From JAADDG01 sp964450755 (GTDB lineage Bacteria; Campylobacterota; Campylobacteria; Campylobacterales; JAADDG01): a DNA stretch of 64,000 bases. The position numbers were made by a program, and so were the translations under genes. Of this stretch, positions 31,258-40,464 are shown piece by piece. The stretch is from positions 8,627-72,626 of the forward strand of contig CAYVDJ010000100.1 of the NCBI GenBank assembly GCA_964450755.1, written 5' to 3'. The first letter of the stretch is position 1; the number at the start of each line of letters is the position of its first letter. The notes beneath the pieces are model-generated. The model saw nothing but the letters and a program-made list of their open reading frames with translations. It had not been told where the DNA came from and made no database searches.

Positions 31258-32054
31258 TACAGGTTGCCGCTCTTCAGCTTCCAACTCTTCCGATGAGCAA
31301 ATCAAAGCTTGATTATTATCTTAGAGTCTGTAAAAGAAAAGATATTAAAATAGTTGTTTTGGGAGAGTATGTATTAAACAGTTTTTTTAAAGAGATAGAG
31401 AAAATGACTCTCTCTATGGTAAAAGAGCAGTCCAAACATAAATTGGAAATATTAAAAGAACTCTCTTTTCAATATAAAATTACGATTATAGCTCCCTTTA
31501 TTCTCTTTAAAAACGGCAAAAAATACAAAACTGTTATAAAAGTATCTCCAAATTCCATTCGTTACTATTATCAAAATTTTCTGATTAATTATAAACACTG
31601 GAATGAAGAGGAATTTTTTGATAATGAAATAAACGATAAACTTCATATGATGACTTTTACATTTGAGGGTGTCAGATTGGGAGTTATAGCCGGTTTTGAG
31701 GTTCATTTTGATCCCATTTGGATAAATCTTTTCAAAAAAAAGGTGGATGCTGTTTTGATTCCTTCTGTTTCCACATTTGATTCTTTGAATAAATGGAACG
31801 AGATACTAAAAACAAGGGCTTTTTTAAACGGAATGTATATCATAAGGGTCAATAGAATAGGCGAATATAAAGAGAACAATACAAAATGGGAATTTTACGG
31901 AAACAGCTCTTTTATATGCCCCGACGGACATATGGAAGCTTATCTTGGGGATAAAGAAGAGATGCTTATAGCCGATATAAGCAAGAAAAATGCGCAATAT
32001 GCAAAAAAAATATGGGGTTTTAGAAACCATTTGGAAAAAAGGAATTTATTATGA
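31254..32054 (+). CDS. Nitrilase-superfamily protein lacking catalytic Cys and Lys
   Basis: 266 residues with the carbon-nitrogen hydrolase fold. Glu E38 of the first motif is kept (VVLGEYVLNSFF). The usual Cys motif GVxxCYE reads GVIAGFE, so the nucleophile is G147; the codon is GGT, one base from TGT. The Lys motif reads RYYYQNFLI, Gln/Asn in place of Lys. Two of three triad residues are thus absent and the protein should not be an amidase. It may be a structural or regulatory pseudoenzyme. The GTG start overlaps xseB and its stop overlaps the ThiF-like gene. The frame is intact and family-like throughout, so it is not a decaying gene. Confidence 0.82.
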   Translation: MIQVAALQLPTLPMSKSKLDYYLRVCKRKDIKIVVLGEYVLNSFFKEIEKMTLSMVKEQSKHKLEILKELSFQYKITIIAPFILFKNGKKYKTVIKVSPNSIRYYYQNFLINYKHWNEEEFFDNEINDKLHMMTFTFEGVRLGVIAGFEVHFDPIWINLFKKKVDAVLIPSVSTFDSLNKWNEILKTRAFLNGMYIIRVNRIGEYKENNTKWEFYGNSSFICPDGHMEAYLGDKEEMLIADISKKNAQYAKKIWGFRNHLEKRNLL

Positions 32055-32758
32055 TAGATACGGAAGGGACTTTTTTAGAACCCTCTTACAAAGAGTATTT
32101 TTACAAGCAGATAGAGCTTTGGGGGGAAGAGACGCAAAATTCTCTCCAATCCAAAAAAGTTGCCATTATAGGGTGTGGGGGGCTTGGCTGTTCTCTTGGG
32201 GTATCGCTTGGATCAAGCGGTATAGGAGAATTTCATATTGTGGATTTTGATAAGGTAAGCGCTTACAATATTCACAGACAGATAGCTTTCAAAGAGGGAG
32301 ATGAAGGGAGATTTAAAGCTCATCTTTTAAGTGAGATAATAGAAGACAGATGTTCTTATACAAAAGTTTATCCCCACTGTAAGGATTTTGAATCCTTTTG
32401 TGAACTTGACAATATGGAACTTGATTTGATCATAGATGCTACGGATAATCTGGAAGTAAGAGCAAAAATAGACAAATATGCCAAAGAGAAAAATATTCCG
32501 TGGATTTACGGATCTGTGGAGGAGTTTCACGGTCATGTCTGTTTTTTTGACAAAAGTGGTTTTGATGCCTTTAAGATAAATGACAGAAAGCCAAAAGGCA
32601 TAGCAGCTCCGATAGTTATGCATATAGCATCTTTACAGGCAAATCTGGCTCTTAGATATCTTGCAAATCTTCCCGTGGTAAAAGATTTGCTCTATTATAT
32701 AAGCTTTGACGAAAATGGGCAGATGGTTACAGAAAAGTTTAAAATGCCTTTGGTTTAA
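32051..32758 (+). CDS. ThiF/MoeB/HesA-family adenylyltransferase
   Basis: 235 residues of the E1-like fold: VAIIGCGGLGCSLGVSLGSSGIG nucleotide loop near 37-59, VDFDKVSAYNIHRQ with the Arg finger region, and DATDNLEVRAKID. The paired CXXC zinc motifs and the conserved catalytic Cys of ThiF and MoeB are not visible. It probably adenylates the C-terminal glycine of a ubiquitin-like carrier such as ThiS or MoaD, or a different partner. Cotranscribed with the nitrilase-like pseudoenzyme, with a 4-base overlap. ThiG, coded at 24.6 kb, is a possible pathway mate. Confidence 0.88.
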   Translation: MIDTEGTFLEPSYKEYFYKQIELWGEETQNSLQSKKVAIIGCGGLGCSLGVSLGSSGIGEFHIVDFDKVSAYNIHRQIAFKEGDEGRFKAHLLSEIIEDRCSYTKVYPHCKDFESFCELDNMELDLIIDATDNLEVRAKIDKYAKEKNIPWIYGSVEEFHGHVCFFDKSGFDAFKINDRKPKGIAAPIVMHIASLQANLALRYLANLPVVKDLLYYISFDENGQMVTEKFKMPLV

Positions 32759-32817
32759 GAAAAGGTTAATTTTTCTTATAAATATATTTTTTTATATACC
32801 AATTTAACAAATTATCT

Positions 32818-32823
32818 TATAAT
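32818..32823 (+). promoter_or_regulatory. -10 element for kbp
   Basis: TATAAT lies 28 bases before the kbp start, after a gap of AT-rich DNA. Confidence 0.5.
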
Positions 32824-32851
32824 AGATAAAATTTTTTATAAAGGATGGTAA

Positions 32852-33295
32852 ATGGGACTTTTTGATTTTGCAAAAGAGATAGGACATAAACTTTTTGGTT
32901 CCAAAGATGAGGCACCTCAAAAGATTCAAGAGCATATACAAGAGGATAATCCCGGAATCGAGAATCTTGAAGTAAAGATGGATGAAAACGGTACGGTTTC
33001 ACTCTCAGGAGATGCCTCTTCACAAGAAGCAATGGAAAAAGCGGTTTTAATGGCAGGAAATATAGAAGGTGTTTCCAATGTTGATGTCAGTGCTTTAAAT
33101 ACGCCAGAAGAAGAGAATGAAATAAAGGTTGAATATTATACTATCCAAAAGGGTGATACTCTGTGGAAAATAGCTGCAAAATTTTACGGAAACGGCGCCA
33201 AATATACCAAGATAGTAGAAGATAACAAAGAGGTTATAAAAGATGCCGATAAAATTTTCCCGGGACAGAAGATAAGAATAGTTTTGGAAGTATGA
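32852..33295 (+). CDS. kbp: BON-LysM protein (Kbp/YgaU type)
   Basis: 147 residues, nearly the length of E. coli Kbp. A BON domain (about 25-85) ends GNIEGVSNVDVSAL, and a LysM domain (about 95-146) reads YYTIQKGDTLWKIAAKFYGNGAKYTKIVEDN. No signal peptide, so it is cytoplasmic. E. coli Kbp binds potassium. AAAGGATG is the ribosome binding site. A hairpin starts inside its stop codon, so it is probably a monocistronic unit. Confidence 0.9.
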   Translation: MGLFDFAKEIGHKLFGSKDEAPQKIQEHIQEDNPGIENLEVKMDENGTVSLSGDASSQEAMEKAVLMAGNIEGVSNVDVSALNTPEEENEIKVEYYTIQKGDTLWKIAAKFYGNGAKYTKIVEDNKEVIKDADKIFPGQKIRIVLEV

Positions 33296-33318
33296 GGTAA
33301 TTATAAATTATCTCATAC
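33290..33318 (+). terminator. Hairpin terminator after kbp
   Basis: GTATGAGGTAATT (33290-33302) pairs with AATTATCTCATAC (33306-33318), 13 pairs with one G-U, followed by TTTAG. The stop codon is inside the stem. Confidence 0.65.
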
Positions 33319-33342
33319 TTTAGCATAAAAGGAGAGAAAAAG

Positions 33343-33894
33343 GTGGGGAAAATTAAAATAGTTTTTTTATTGTCTCTTATTCCGTTTGTTTTACAAGCGG
33401 GATGGGACCCTTACAGAGCTAAAAAAACAGATTTTATTGGTGTTAAAGATTATAAAATTAATCGAACAATAAGACTTTTTTTAAAAAAACAGCCCAGGTT
33501 AAAACTTTTCTTCCAAAAAGCGTACGGATATGTAGTTTTTCCTATGATAGGAAAAGGTGGAATGGGATTTGGTGTTGCTTATGGAGAAGGTAAGGTTTAC
33601 AGAAAAAACTCCCTTATAGGAAAAAGTACTTTAACTCAGGTTTCAGTTGGTTTTCAGCTTGGAGGACAAGGTTATAGTGAAATAATATTTTTTAAAGATA
33701 AAAAAGCATTGGACAGACTTAAAAAAGGCGATTTTACTTTAAGCGCACAAGCTTCGGCAGTTGTGGTAAAAACGGGAATCTCGGTAGATATTGATTACAG
33801 TGACGGAGTTGCTGTTTTTACTCTGCCTAAAGTCGGTCTTATGTATGAAGCAAGTGTAGGCGGACAGAAGTTTAGTTTTACTCCATATTATTAG
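33343..33894 (+). CDS. Exported SYLF/YSC84-domain protein
   Basis: 183 residues with a signal peptide (KIKIVFLLSLIPFVLQAG) and a SYLF/YSC84-like domain: KAYGYVVFPMIGKGGMGFGVAYGEGKVY, STLTQVSVGFQLGGQGYSEIIFF and GDFTLSAQASAVVV. SYLF domains bind lipids; bacterial members are periplasmic or outer-membrane associated and poorly known. The start is GTG 33343 with AGGAGAG upstream. The aminotransferase follows after 7 bases. Confidence 0.88.
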   Translation: MGKIKIVFLLSLIPFVLQAGWDPYRAKKTDFIGVKDYKINRTIRLFLKKQPRLKLFFQKAYGYVVFPMIGKGGMGFGVAYGEGKVYRKNSLIGKSTLTQVSVGFQLGGQGYSEIIFFKDKKALDRLKKGDFTLSAQASAVVVKTGISVDIDYSDGVAVFTLPKVGLMYEASVGGQKFSFTPYY

Positions 33895-33901
33895 GAACAG
33901 T

Positions 33902-35029
33902 ATGTATTTTGAAAAGTATCCTTTTGAAAAATTGAATGAGTTGTTAAAAGATGTTATACCCTCAAACAGATATGAACCTATGACTCTTACTATCGGAGAA
34001 CCTCAGTTTGAAACTCCTTCTTTTATCCAAGATGAACTTAAAAAGACAATTCCTCTTTTAAACAAATATCCAAAAAGCGGTGGAGAAGAATTTTTAAAAA
34101 AAGCTCAAAGAGATTTTGTTGAAAGAAGATTTGGAATAAAATTGAGAAAAGATGAACTTTTGCCGACTTTTGGAACAAGAGAACTTCTTTTTAACTTTCC
34201 CCAGTTTTTTCTTTTTGACAAAGAAGAGCCTGTTATGGCTTTTACAAATCCTTTTTATCAGATATATGAAGGAGCTGCGATTGCCTCAAGAGCCAAAATA
34301 GTTTATTTAGATCTCTCTAAAGAAAATAATTTTTTACCCGATATAAATAATGAAAGCTTAAAAGAGTGCGATCTTGTTATTTTAAATTTTCCGAACAATC
34401 CGACAGCAGGTGTTTTGTCATTGGAAGAACTCTCCTTGTGGGTTAAAAAAGCTTTGGAATTTGATTTTGTGTTAATGAATGATGAGTGTTACAGTGAGAT
34501 TTATATCAACAAGCCGCACTCTTTGCTTGAAGCTTCAAAGCTTGTAGGCAATAGTGATTTTAAAAATATTTTGGTATTAAATTCCATATCCAAAAGAAGT
34601 TCCGCACCCGGACTCAGATCGGGCTTTATAGCGGGAGACAGAAAGATTTTAAAAGAGTATTTAAGATACAGAACATATACAGGGTGTGCTTCTCCTTTGC
34701 CTCTTCAGTATGCTGCTGCGGCTGCATGGGAAGATGAAGAGCATGTAAAAAAAAGCAAAGAAGGATATAAAAAGAATTTTCTTATTGCAAAGGAAATTTT
34801 GGATATCAAAATTCCCGATGCCACTTTTTATATCTGGATGGAGGTAAAAGATGATATCTCTTTTACAAAAAAACTTTATGAAAAGAAAAATCTAAAAGTG
34901 CTTCCGGGGTCTTATCTTGGAAGAGAGGGAGCGGGAGAGGGCTATATCCGTATCGCTCTTGTAGAGAATGAAAAAAGAACGAAAGAGGCTATGGAGAGAA
35001 TCAGAGATTTTATCAAGGAGGAGTCGTGA
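33902..35029 (+). CDS. dapC: PLP aminotransferase class I/II (probable succinyl-diaminopimelate aminotransferase)
   Basis: 375 residues of fold type I. NFPNNPTAGVL and MNDECYSEIYIN are PLP-contact segments. The Schiff-base Lys is in NSISKRSSAPGLRSGF (about residue 229), and EGYIRIALV has the carboxylate-binding Arg. Campylobacterota lack classic DapC and use such a protein in lysine and peptidoglycan precursor synthesis; placement before murC supports this. Substrate remains inferred. Its stop overlaps murC as GTGA. Confidence 0.8.
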   Translation: MYFEKYPFEKLNELLKDVIPSNRYEPMTLTIGEPQFETPSFIQDELKKTIPLLNKYPKSGGEEFLKKAQRDFVERRFGIKLRKDELLPTFGTRELLFNFPQFFLFDKEEPVMAFTNPFYQIYEGAAIASRAKIVYLDLSKENNFLPDINNESLKECDLVILNFPNNPTAGVLSLEELSLWVKKALEFDFVLMNDECYSEIYINKPHSLLEASKLVGNSDFKNILVLNSISKRSSAPGLRSGFIAGDRKILKEYLRYRTYTGCASPLPLQYAAAAAWEDEEHVKKSKEGYKKNFLIAKEILDIKIPDATFYIWMEVKDDISFTKKLYEKKNLKVLPGSYLGREGAGEGYIRIALVENEKRTKEAMERIRDFIKEES

Positions 35030-36339
35030 GCAAAAAGGTTCATTTTATAGGGATAGGCGGAATAGGGCTTTCTGCACTTGCAAGATATCTGAAAAAGAAC
35101 GGATATGTCATCAGCGGTTCGGATATAAAAGAGACACCCATAACAAGAAGTCTCAGAAAAGAGGGGATAAAAGTCAGTGTTCCCCATTCTAAAGAGGCGA
35201 TAGAAGATCAAGATATCGTTATCTATTCTGCCGTTATCAAAGATGATAATGTCGAAATGAGAGAGGCAAGGAAAAAAGGTGCATTGGTGCTTTCGAGAAA
35301 AGATGCTCTTCCTTGGATTTTGGCAAACAAGAAGGTTTTTGCCGTTGGGGGCGCCCACGGAAAAAGCACTACAAGCGCAATGCTCGCTTCCATCATAGAC
35401 GGATCGGTTATCATCGGTGCCGAAAGCAAACAGTTTGGATCAAATATGCACTATAAAAAGAGCGATTATATCGTCTTTGAGGCAGATGAGAGTGATGAGA
35501 GTTTTTTAAATTCAAATCCTTACATAGCCATCATAACAAATGCAGAGCCAGAACACATGGAGCATTATGGTTATGATTATGAAAAATTTTACAATGCTTA
35601 TGAAGAGTTTATAAGAAAAGCGAAAATCAGAGTTTTTAACGCCGAAGATGATTTTCTATCCACACTTGATGATATAGAAGCGATAAGACTCTATCCGAGC
35701 AGAGATATAAAAGAGATCAAAACAGTGATCATCGACAAAGAGCCTTATACCTCGTTCATTTTAAAAGATTTGGGAACTTTTGAGGTATGGGGGATAGGAG
35801 AACATATAGCTATCGATGCTTCATTGAGTATCCTTGCGGCTCTTAATGAAAAAAATCTTGAAGATGTAAAAAGAGAGATTAGAAATTACAGAGGTATCAA
35901 AAAAAGATTTGATATTTTAGCCCAGACAGATGATTATATACTCATAGATGATTACGGACACCATCCGACAGAGATAAAAGCCACGATCAGATCGGCAAGT
36001 GAATACGCAAAACTGATGAATATCAAAAAGATTGTAGCTATCTGGCAGCCACACAAATATTCAAGAACCGTTGATAATCTTGACAAGTTTGTAGAGTGTT
36101 TTGAAGGGGTGGACGAGCTTATCATACTTCCTGTCTGGAATGTCGGAGAAAAAGAGATTGAGATCGATTTTGAGAGATATTTTAAAAAATATAATCCCAA
36201 ATTTGCCGATAAAATAAGAAGAGACAGTGATAAAATAAAGCTTTTAAAGAGTCAGACAAGCATAGAGGAAGTAAGAGACGGTTTGATTATCGGATTTGGT
36301 GCCGGAGATATCACATATCAGTTAAGGGGTGCCTTGTAA
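35026..36339 (+). CDS. murC: UDP-N-acetylmuramate--L-alanine ligase
   Basis: 437 residues. An N-terminal Rossmann domain opens HFIGIGGIGLSALARYL, the central ATPase has GAHGKSTTSAMLAS (about 108-121), and FEADESDESFL plus DDYGHHPTEIKATI complete the Mur ligase set. MurC adds the first amino acid of the peptidoglycan stem. The start is GTG, overlapping the aminotransferase. Confidence 0.96.
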   Translation: MSKKVHFIGIGGIGLSALARYLKKNGYVISGSDIKETPITRSLRKEGIKVSVPHSKEAIEDQDIVIYSAVIKDDNVEMREARKKGALVLSRKDALPWILANKKVFAVGGAHGKSTTSAMLASIIDGSVIIGAESKQFGSNMHYKKSDYIVFEADESDESFLNSNPYIAIITNAEPEHMEHYGYDYEKFYNAYEEFIRKAKIRVFNAEDDFLSTLDDIEAIRLYPSRDIKEIKTVIIDKEPYTSFILKDLGTFEVWGIGEHIAIDASLSILAALNEKNLEDVKREIRNYRGIKKRFDILAQTDDYILIDDYGHHPTEIKATIRSASEYAKLMNIKKIVAIWQPHKYSRTVDNLDKFVECFEGVDELIILPVWNVGEKEIEIDFERYFKKYNPKFADKIRRDSDKIKLLKSQTSIEEVRDGLIIGFGAGDITYQLRGAL

Positions 36340-36340
36340 A

Positions 36341-36688
36341 ATGCAAATCATACTCTTTTTTATCGTAGTTGTTTTAATCATCATACTTTTTGCTATTATA
36401 AAAAGCAATTTTTCTTTAAAAAACAAACTGGTATTTTTCTTTATTCTGTTCTCTTTGATACTGAGTGCTTTTGTTTATGAAGCTAAACTTTCGGACAAAG
36501 AGGATAGAAACAGAGTGGTAATTAATGCTTTTAATCAGGGAAAATCGATATATTGTGAAAATAATGAAGTAAACAGTTCCTATTTTTTGTTAAATTTTGG
36601 TACACTCTCTTTTGTTCCCAAAGAGGATAAAACTGAATTTAAAGGAGTTGTCTATCCTGTTGAAAAATGTAGTAAAATCCATAAATAG
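36341..36688 (+). CDS. Small membrane protein of unknown function
   Basis: 115 residues from ATG 36341, one base after the murC stop region (TAA AATG). Two hydrophobic helices (about 1-22 and 29-48) are followed by a mostly soluble tail containing a YCENNEVNSSYFLLNFGTL segment with few clear motifs. It lies between murC and mutS2. I do not recognise it. A GTG start at 36329 is possible but lies inside the murC coding region. Confidence 0.65.
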   Translation: MQIILFFIVVVLIIILFAIIKSNFSLKNKLVFFFILFSLILSAFVYEAKLSDKEDRNRVVINAFNQGKSIYCENNEVNSSYFLLNFGTLSFVPKEDKTEFKGVVYPVEKCSKIHK

Positions 36689-36700
36689 TACCCTTTTTAG

Positions 36701-38905
36701 ATGAAATCTTTGTTGTCAAAACTGGATCTGTCCGATTTTATAGACTATTTTTATGTTTTTCTCTCACGCAAAAAACCTCTTTTTATAGAGGGAGATGTAA
36801 ATCTGCATCATAAATTTATAAAAGAGATCTCAAAACTTGACTTTACGCCTCCAAAAAAAGTGCAAAATTTGGATACCCAGCTTATGCATTTAAAAAAATT
36901 CGGTGTTTTAAAGATATATGAGATCTATGAGTTTGTAAAAATAATAAATTATTTCAGATACTTAAAAACTCTCTCTTTTGAGGGCAGTGTTTCCAACTGG
37001 CTTGAGAAAATAATCATACCCGAAGAGGTGATAAAAATATGCGGATATTTTAACCAAAAAGGCGAATTAAAAGAGGATGTGGATGATCAAATGTACTCCA
37101 TATCCGTAAATCTGGAGAGAAACAAAGACAAGATAAGAACTACGCTAAAGCGTCTTCTCTCTTCAAACAAATTATCAGCGTATCTGGTTGACAGGCAGAT
37201 ACACTATATCAATGAGGTTGAGTCGATTTTGGTAAGAGGCGGTTTTAACCATGTTCTAAAAGCTACCGTTGCGGGAAGAAGCAGCGGAGGATTTTTCTAT
37301 GTGGTACCAAACAGTATAGAATCTTTGAAAAAAGAGGAAGCTGCACTTTTGAGTAAAAAAGATGAGATGATCTTTTCGTATGAAAAAAGCATCTCTTCCA
37401 CATTTACAAAATTTTTAAAGTTTTTAAGTTATATCAATAAAGAGTTTGACAGATTTGATCACTATCAGGCAAGAGTTCAGTTTGCAAAAGAGAAAGATCT
37501 TGAATTTATTCTTCCCTCTTCCTCTTCCAAAATCATATTAAAAGATTTTGTTCATCCTGCTTTACATGATCCAAAACCGGTCAGTGTCAATTTTGAAAAA
37601 AAGATTTTGATGATAACCGGAGTCAATGCCGGTGGAAAAACGATGCTTTTAAAATCCATTTTATCAAGTGTGTTTTTGGCAAAATATCTTCTTCCCATGC
37701 AAATAGACAAACATCATTCCAAAATAGGACATTTCAAAGATATTGTAGCCGTTGTGGATGATCCCCAGAATGTCAAAAACGATATCTCAACATTTGCCGG
37801 AAGAATGGTGGAGTTTAGCAAACTGTTTGGTAAAAATCATTTCATAACCGGAATAGACGAGATAGAGCTTGGAACGGATTCTGACGAAGCGGCATCTCTT
37901 TTTAAGGTTATTTTGGAAAAACTGCTTCATAAAAATATAAAAATAGTTATCACCACCCATCATAAAAGACTTGCTTCAATGATGGCGACAAATGATGAAG
38001 TGGAACTAATGGCGGCTTTATATGATGAAGTAAACAGAAAACCAACTTATGAGTTTTTACAAGGAACGATAGGAAAAAGTTATGCCTTTGAAACGGCTGT
38101 GAGATATGGTATCCCCTCTTCTGTCGTAGCGGAAGCAAAAGAGGTTTACGGAAAAGACAAAGAGAAGCTAAACGAACTTATCCAAAAAAATATAGAGCTT
38201 GAACTCTCCATGAGAGAGAAAAAAAGAGAACTTGAAAAAGAGCTTTTAAAAGTGCAAAAGCAAAAAAGAAAGCTTGAAGAGGAGAAAGAGAGTTTTGACA
38301 GAGAGTTTTATACTCTAAAAAGCAGATATGAAAAAAGCTATCAAGAAGCGGTGGAAGAGGCAAAAAAAGCTGCAAAAGAGCAGAGCGTTCCTGATATCCA
38401 CAAAGCTTTGAACAGAGCATACAAAAAGAAACAGGCGGTTTTTGAGGTTAAAAAAGAGCAGAAAAAACAGAAGATTCAAAAAGGGGATCGGGTAAAATAC
38501 GGCAAAAACAGAGGTGTTGTACTCTCTTTGAAAAAAGATGAAGCGATGATAGAGACAGATGAGGGTATAAAACTGAGAGTTCCTCTCTCAACTTTGAAAA
38601 GAAGCGGAAACATTCCGAAAATAAAACCAAAAACAACAGATATAAAAGTGGAAAAACCACAAAAAAGTTCTGTCACTTTAGACCTTCACGGTCTAAGAAG
38701 CCAAGAGGCGGTGGAGAAACTAGATAAATTTATATCTGATGCTTTGATCAACGGCTTTGACGAAGTTCTTGTCTATCACGGAATCGGTACCGGAAAACTG
38801 GCATATGCCGTAAAAGAGTTTTTAAAAATTCATCCAAAAATAAAATCATTCGGCGATGCTCCCATAAAAATGGGAGGTTACGGGGCTACGGTGGTTGAGT
38901 TATAG
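36701..38905 (+). CDS. mutS2: MutS2 endonuclease/ribosome-collision ATPase
   Basis: 734 residues: a lever and clamp region, the MutS ATPase with Walker A ITGVNAGGKTMLLKS (about 306-320) and the ITGIDEIELGTDSDEAASLF Walker B/D-loop. A long coiled coil (about 490-590), a KOW-like linker (GDRVKYGKNRGVV), and a C-terminal Smr domain with LDLHGLRSQEA and VYHGIGTGKLA follow. It resembles H. pylori MutS2, which limits recombination. Length is near the family norm. Confidence 0.95.
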   Translation: MKSLLSKLDLSDFIDYFYVFLSRKKPLFIEGDVNLHHKFIKEISKLDFTPPKKVQNLDTQLMHLKKFGVLKIYEIYEFVKIINYFRYLKTLSFEGSVSNWLEKIIIPEEVIKICGYFNQKGELKEDVDDQMYSISVNLERNKDKIRTTLKRLLSSNKLSAYLVDRQIHYINEVESILVRGGFNHVLKATVAGRSSGGFFYVVPNSIESLKKEEAALLSKKDEMIFSYEKSISSTFTKFLKFLSYINKEFDRFDHYQARVQFAKEKDLEFILPSSSSKIILKDFVHPALHDPKPVSVNFEKKILMITGVNAGGKTMLLKSILSSVFLAKYLLPMQIDKHHSKIGHFKDIVAVVDDPQNVKNDISTFAGRMVEFSKLFGKNHFITGIDEIELGTDSDEAASLFKVILEKLLHKNIKIVITTHHKRLASMMATNDEVELMAALYDEVNRKPTYEFLQGTIGKSYAFETAVRYGIPSSVVAEAKEVYGKDKEKLNELIQKNIELELSMREKKRELEKELLKVQKQKRKLEEEKESFDREFYTLKSRYEKSYQEAVEEAKKAAKEQSVPDIHKALNRAYKKKQAVFEVKKEQKKQKIQKGDRVKYGKNRGVVLSLKKDEAMIETDEGIKLRVPLSTLKRSGNIPKIKPKTTDIKVEKPQKSSVTLDLHGLRSQEAVEKLDKFISDALINGFDEVLVYHGIGTGKLAYAVKEFLKIHPKIKSFGDAPIKMGGYGATVVEL

Positions 38906-38924
38906 TCAAAAGAGAGTGAAGATA

Positions 38925-39386
38925 TTAAAAAGACTTGCTAAACACAGCCGGATTTCCTACATAAACCCCCTCTTTGTCTATATCTTTTGTTACAACCGCC
39001 CCTGCGCCTATGATGACATTATCGCAGATTTTAACAGGCAGGATTGTGGCGTTTGAGCCTATGTGGACATTGTTTCCTATAACTGTTTTTTGCCACTTTG
39101 TCGGATCTTTTGAGGGAGAGCCGGATGAGAATTTGTCATTTATAAACATTACTCCGTGTCCTATGAAGCAGTTTTTACCGATACTGACCAGTTCACAGAT
39201 AAAAGAGTGAGATTGTATGCGGCTGTTTTCTCCTATCGTTACGCCTCTTTGTATTTCACAAAAAGGTCCTACAAAAACATTGTTTTTCAGAGTGCATTCA
39301 TAGAGATTTACCGGCTCTACGATCACAACATCTTTTCCCGTTTTTACATCTCTTATTGATACCTGATATCTCATCTTAAAACTCAT
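38925..39386 (-). CDS. Hexapeptide-repeat acetyltransferase (WbpD/WlbB-like)
   Basis: 153 residues of left-handed beta-helix repeats ([51 protein letters not shown]). Such enzymes acetylate amino sugars on UDP or TDP. Adjacent aminotransferase and dehydrogenase of the WbpB/WbpE kind suggest synthesis of a 3-acetamido sugar such as UDP-GlcNAc(3NAc)A. The start could be ATG 39386 or ATG 39374; the family N-terminus does not decide. It is the last gene of the ten-gene glycan operon. Confidence 0.85.
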   Translation of the reverse strand: MSFKMRYQVSIRDVKTGKDVVIVEPVNLYECTLKNNVFVGPFCEIQRGVTIGENSRIQSHSFICELVSIGKNCFIGHGVMFINDKFSSGSPSKDPTKWQKTVIGNNVHIGSNATILPVKICDNVIIGAGAVVTKDIDKEGVYVGNPAVFSKSF

Positions 39387-40464
39387 TTATTGCCTTTGCC
39401 ACTTTCTCTATCTCCTCATTTTCCAAATGTTCTCCAATAGGGATTGACAGAAGTTCTTTGTCACTTTTACAGGCGAAAAAGTCGGAAGTATCCTGTGTCA
39501 GATAGCTGTAGGCTTGAAGTTTCGGCAAAGCGGTGGGATAGTGCATACCTGTTTGAATATCATTTTTGTTTAGATGCTCTATCAGTTTCTCTCTTTGTTT
39601 TACCCTCAAAACAAAAAGATGCCATACCGATTCTCTGTTTTTGTGAACAAAGGGGAGTGTAATTTTTTGGTTTTTTATATTTTGAAGATAAAAATTTGCT
39701 ATCTTTTGTCTTTTTTTAATCCATCTTTTTAAATATTTTAGTTTTACATTCAAAACGGCTGCCTGTAAACCGTCAAGTCTGCTGTTTCTTCCCTCTATCT
39801 CATGAGAATATTTCTTTTTGCTTCCGTGGTTTGCATAAAGTCTTGATCTTTTTGCCAACTCTTCGTCATTTGTTACAACAGCTCCTGCGTCTCCGTAGGC
39901 TCCTAGATTTTTGCCCGGATAAAAGCTGAAAGTTGCCATATCACCAAAATTTCCGACTTTCTTGCCTTTATAGACGGCTCCGTGAGCCTGAGCGCAGTCC
40001 TCTATCACTTTTAGGTTATATGCTTTTGCTATCTTGTTTATCTCGTCCATATCTGCCGGTTGACCGTAAAGATGAACGGCTATAATGGCTTTTGTCTTTT
40101 TGGTTATGAGTTTTTCTATGCTTTTTGGATCGATTAGGTAGTCATCTTTGACATCGGCAAATATGACTTTGTGAGAGTTTGTTGTTACACTCTCGCTTGT
40201 TGCTATGTAGCTGTTTGCAGGAACGATAACCTCGCTTTTTGGATCAAGTCTCAAAGAGTGCAGAGCTATCTCCAAAGCGTCCGTTCCGTTTCCGACTCCG
40301 ATACAGTGTTTTACCTCATGAAAAGATGCAAAACTGTTTTCAAACTCTTTTAAAAATCTCCCCTCGATAAAAGCGTTCTCTTTTATCACGGTTTTTATCG
40401 CCTGATCAATCTCTTCTTGAATTGATTGATACTGTTTGTACAGATCCAAAAATTTTATACTCAT
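39376..40464 (-). CDS. DegT/DnrJ/EryC1/StrS sugar aminotransferase (WbpE-like)
   Basis: 362 residues. PLP Lys lies in [17 protein letters not shown] (about residue 188), with [14 protein letters not shown] near 56 and [16 protein letters not shown]. It aminates a keto-sugar nucleotide, probably that made by the Gfo/Idh-type dehydrogenase upstream, which it overlaps by 4 bases. Confidence 0.92.
   Translation of the reverse strand: MSIKFLDLYKQYQSIQEEIDQAIKTVIKENAFIEGRFLKEFENSFASFHEVKHCIGVGNGTDALEIALHSLRLDPKSEVIVPANSYIATSESVTTNSHKVIFADVKDDYLIDPKSIEKLITKKTKAIIAVHLYGQPADMDEINKIAKAYNLKVIEDCAQAHGAVYKGKKVGNFGDMATFSFYPGKNLGAYGDAGAVVTNDEELAKRSRLYANHGSKKKYSHEIEGRNSRLDGLQAAVLNVKLKYLKRWIKKRQKIANFYLQNIKNQKITLPFVHKNRESVWHLFVLRVKQREKLIEHLNKNDIQTGMHYPTALPKLQAYSYLTQDTSDFFACKSDKELLSIPIGEHLENEEIEKVAKAINEF

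Noticed and set aside
31254..32054. Nitrilase-like gene as a decaying pseudogene
   Set aside because: The frame is intact with overlapping starts and stops to both neighbours, which argues for a maintained protein without the usual catalysis.
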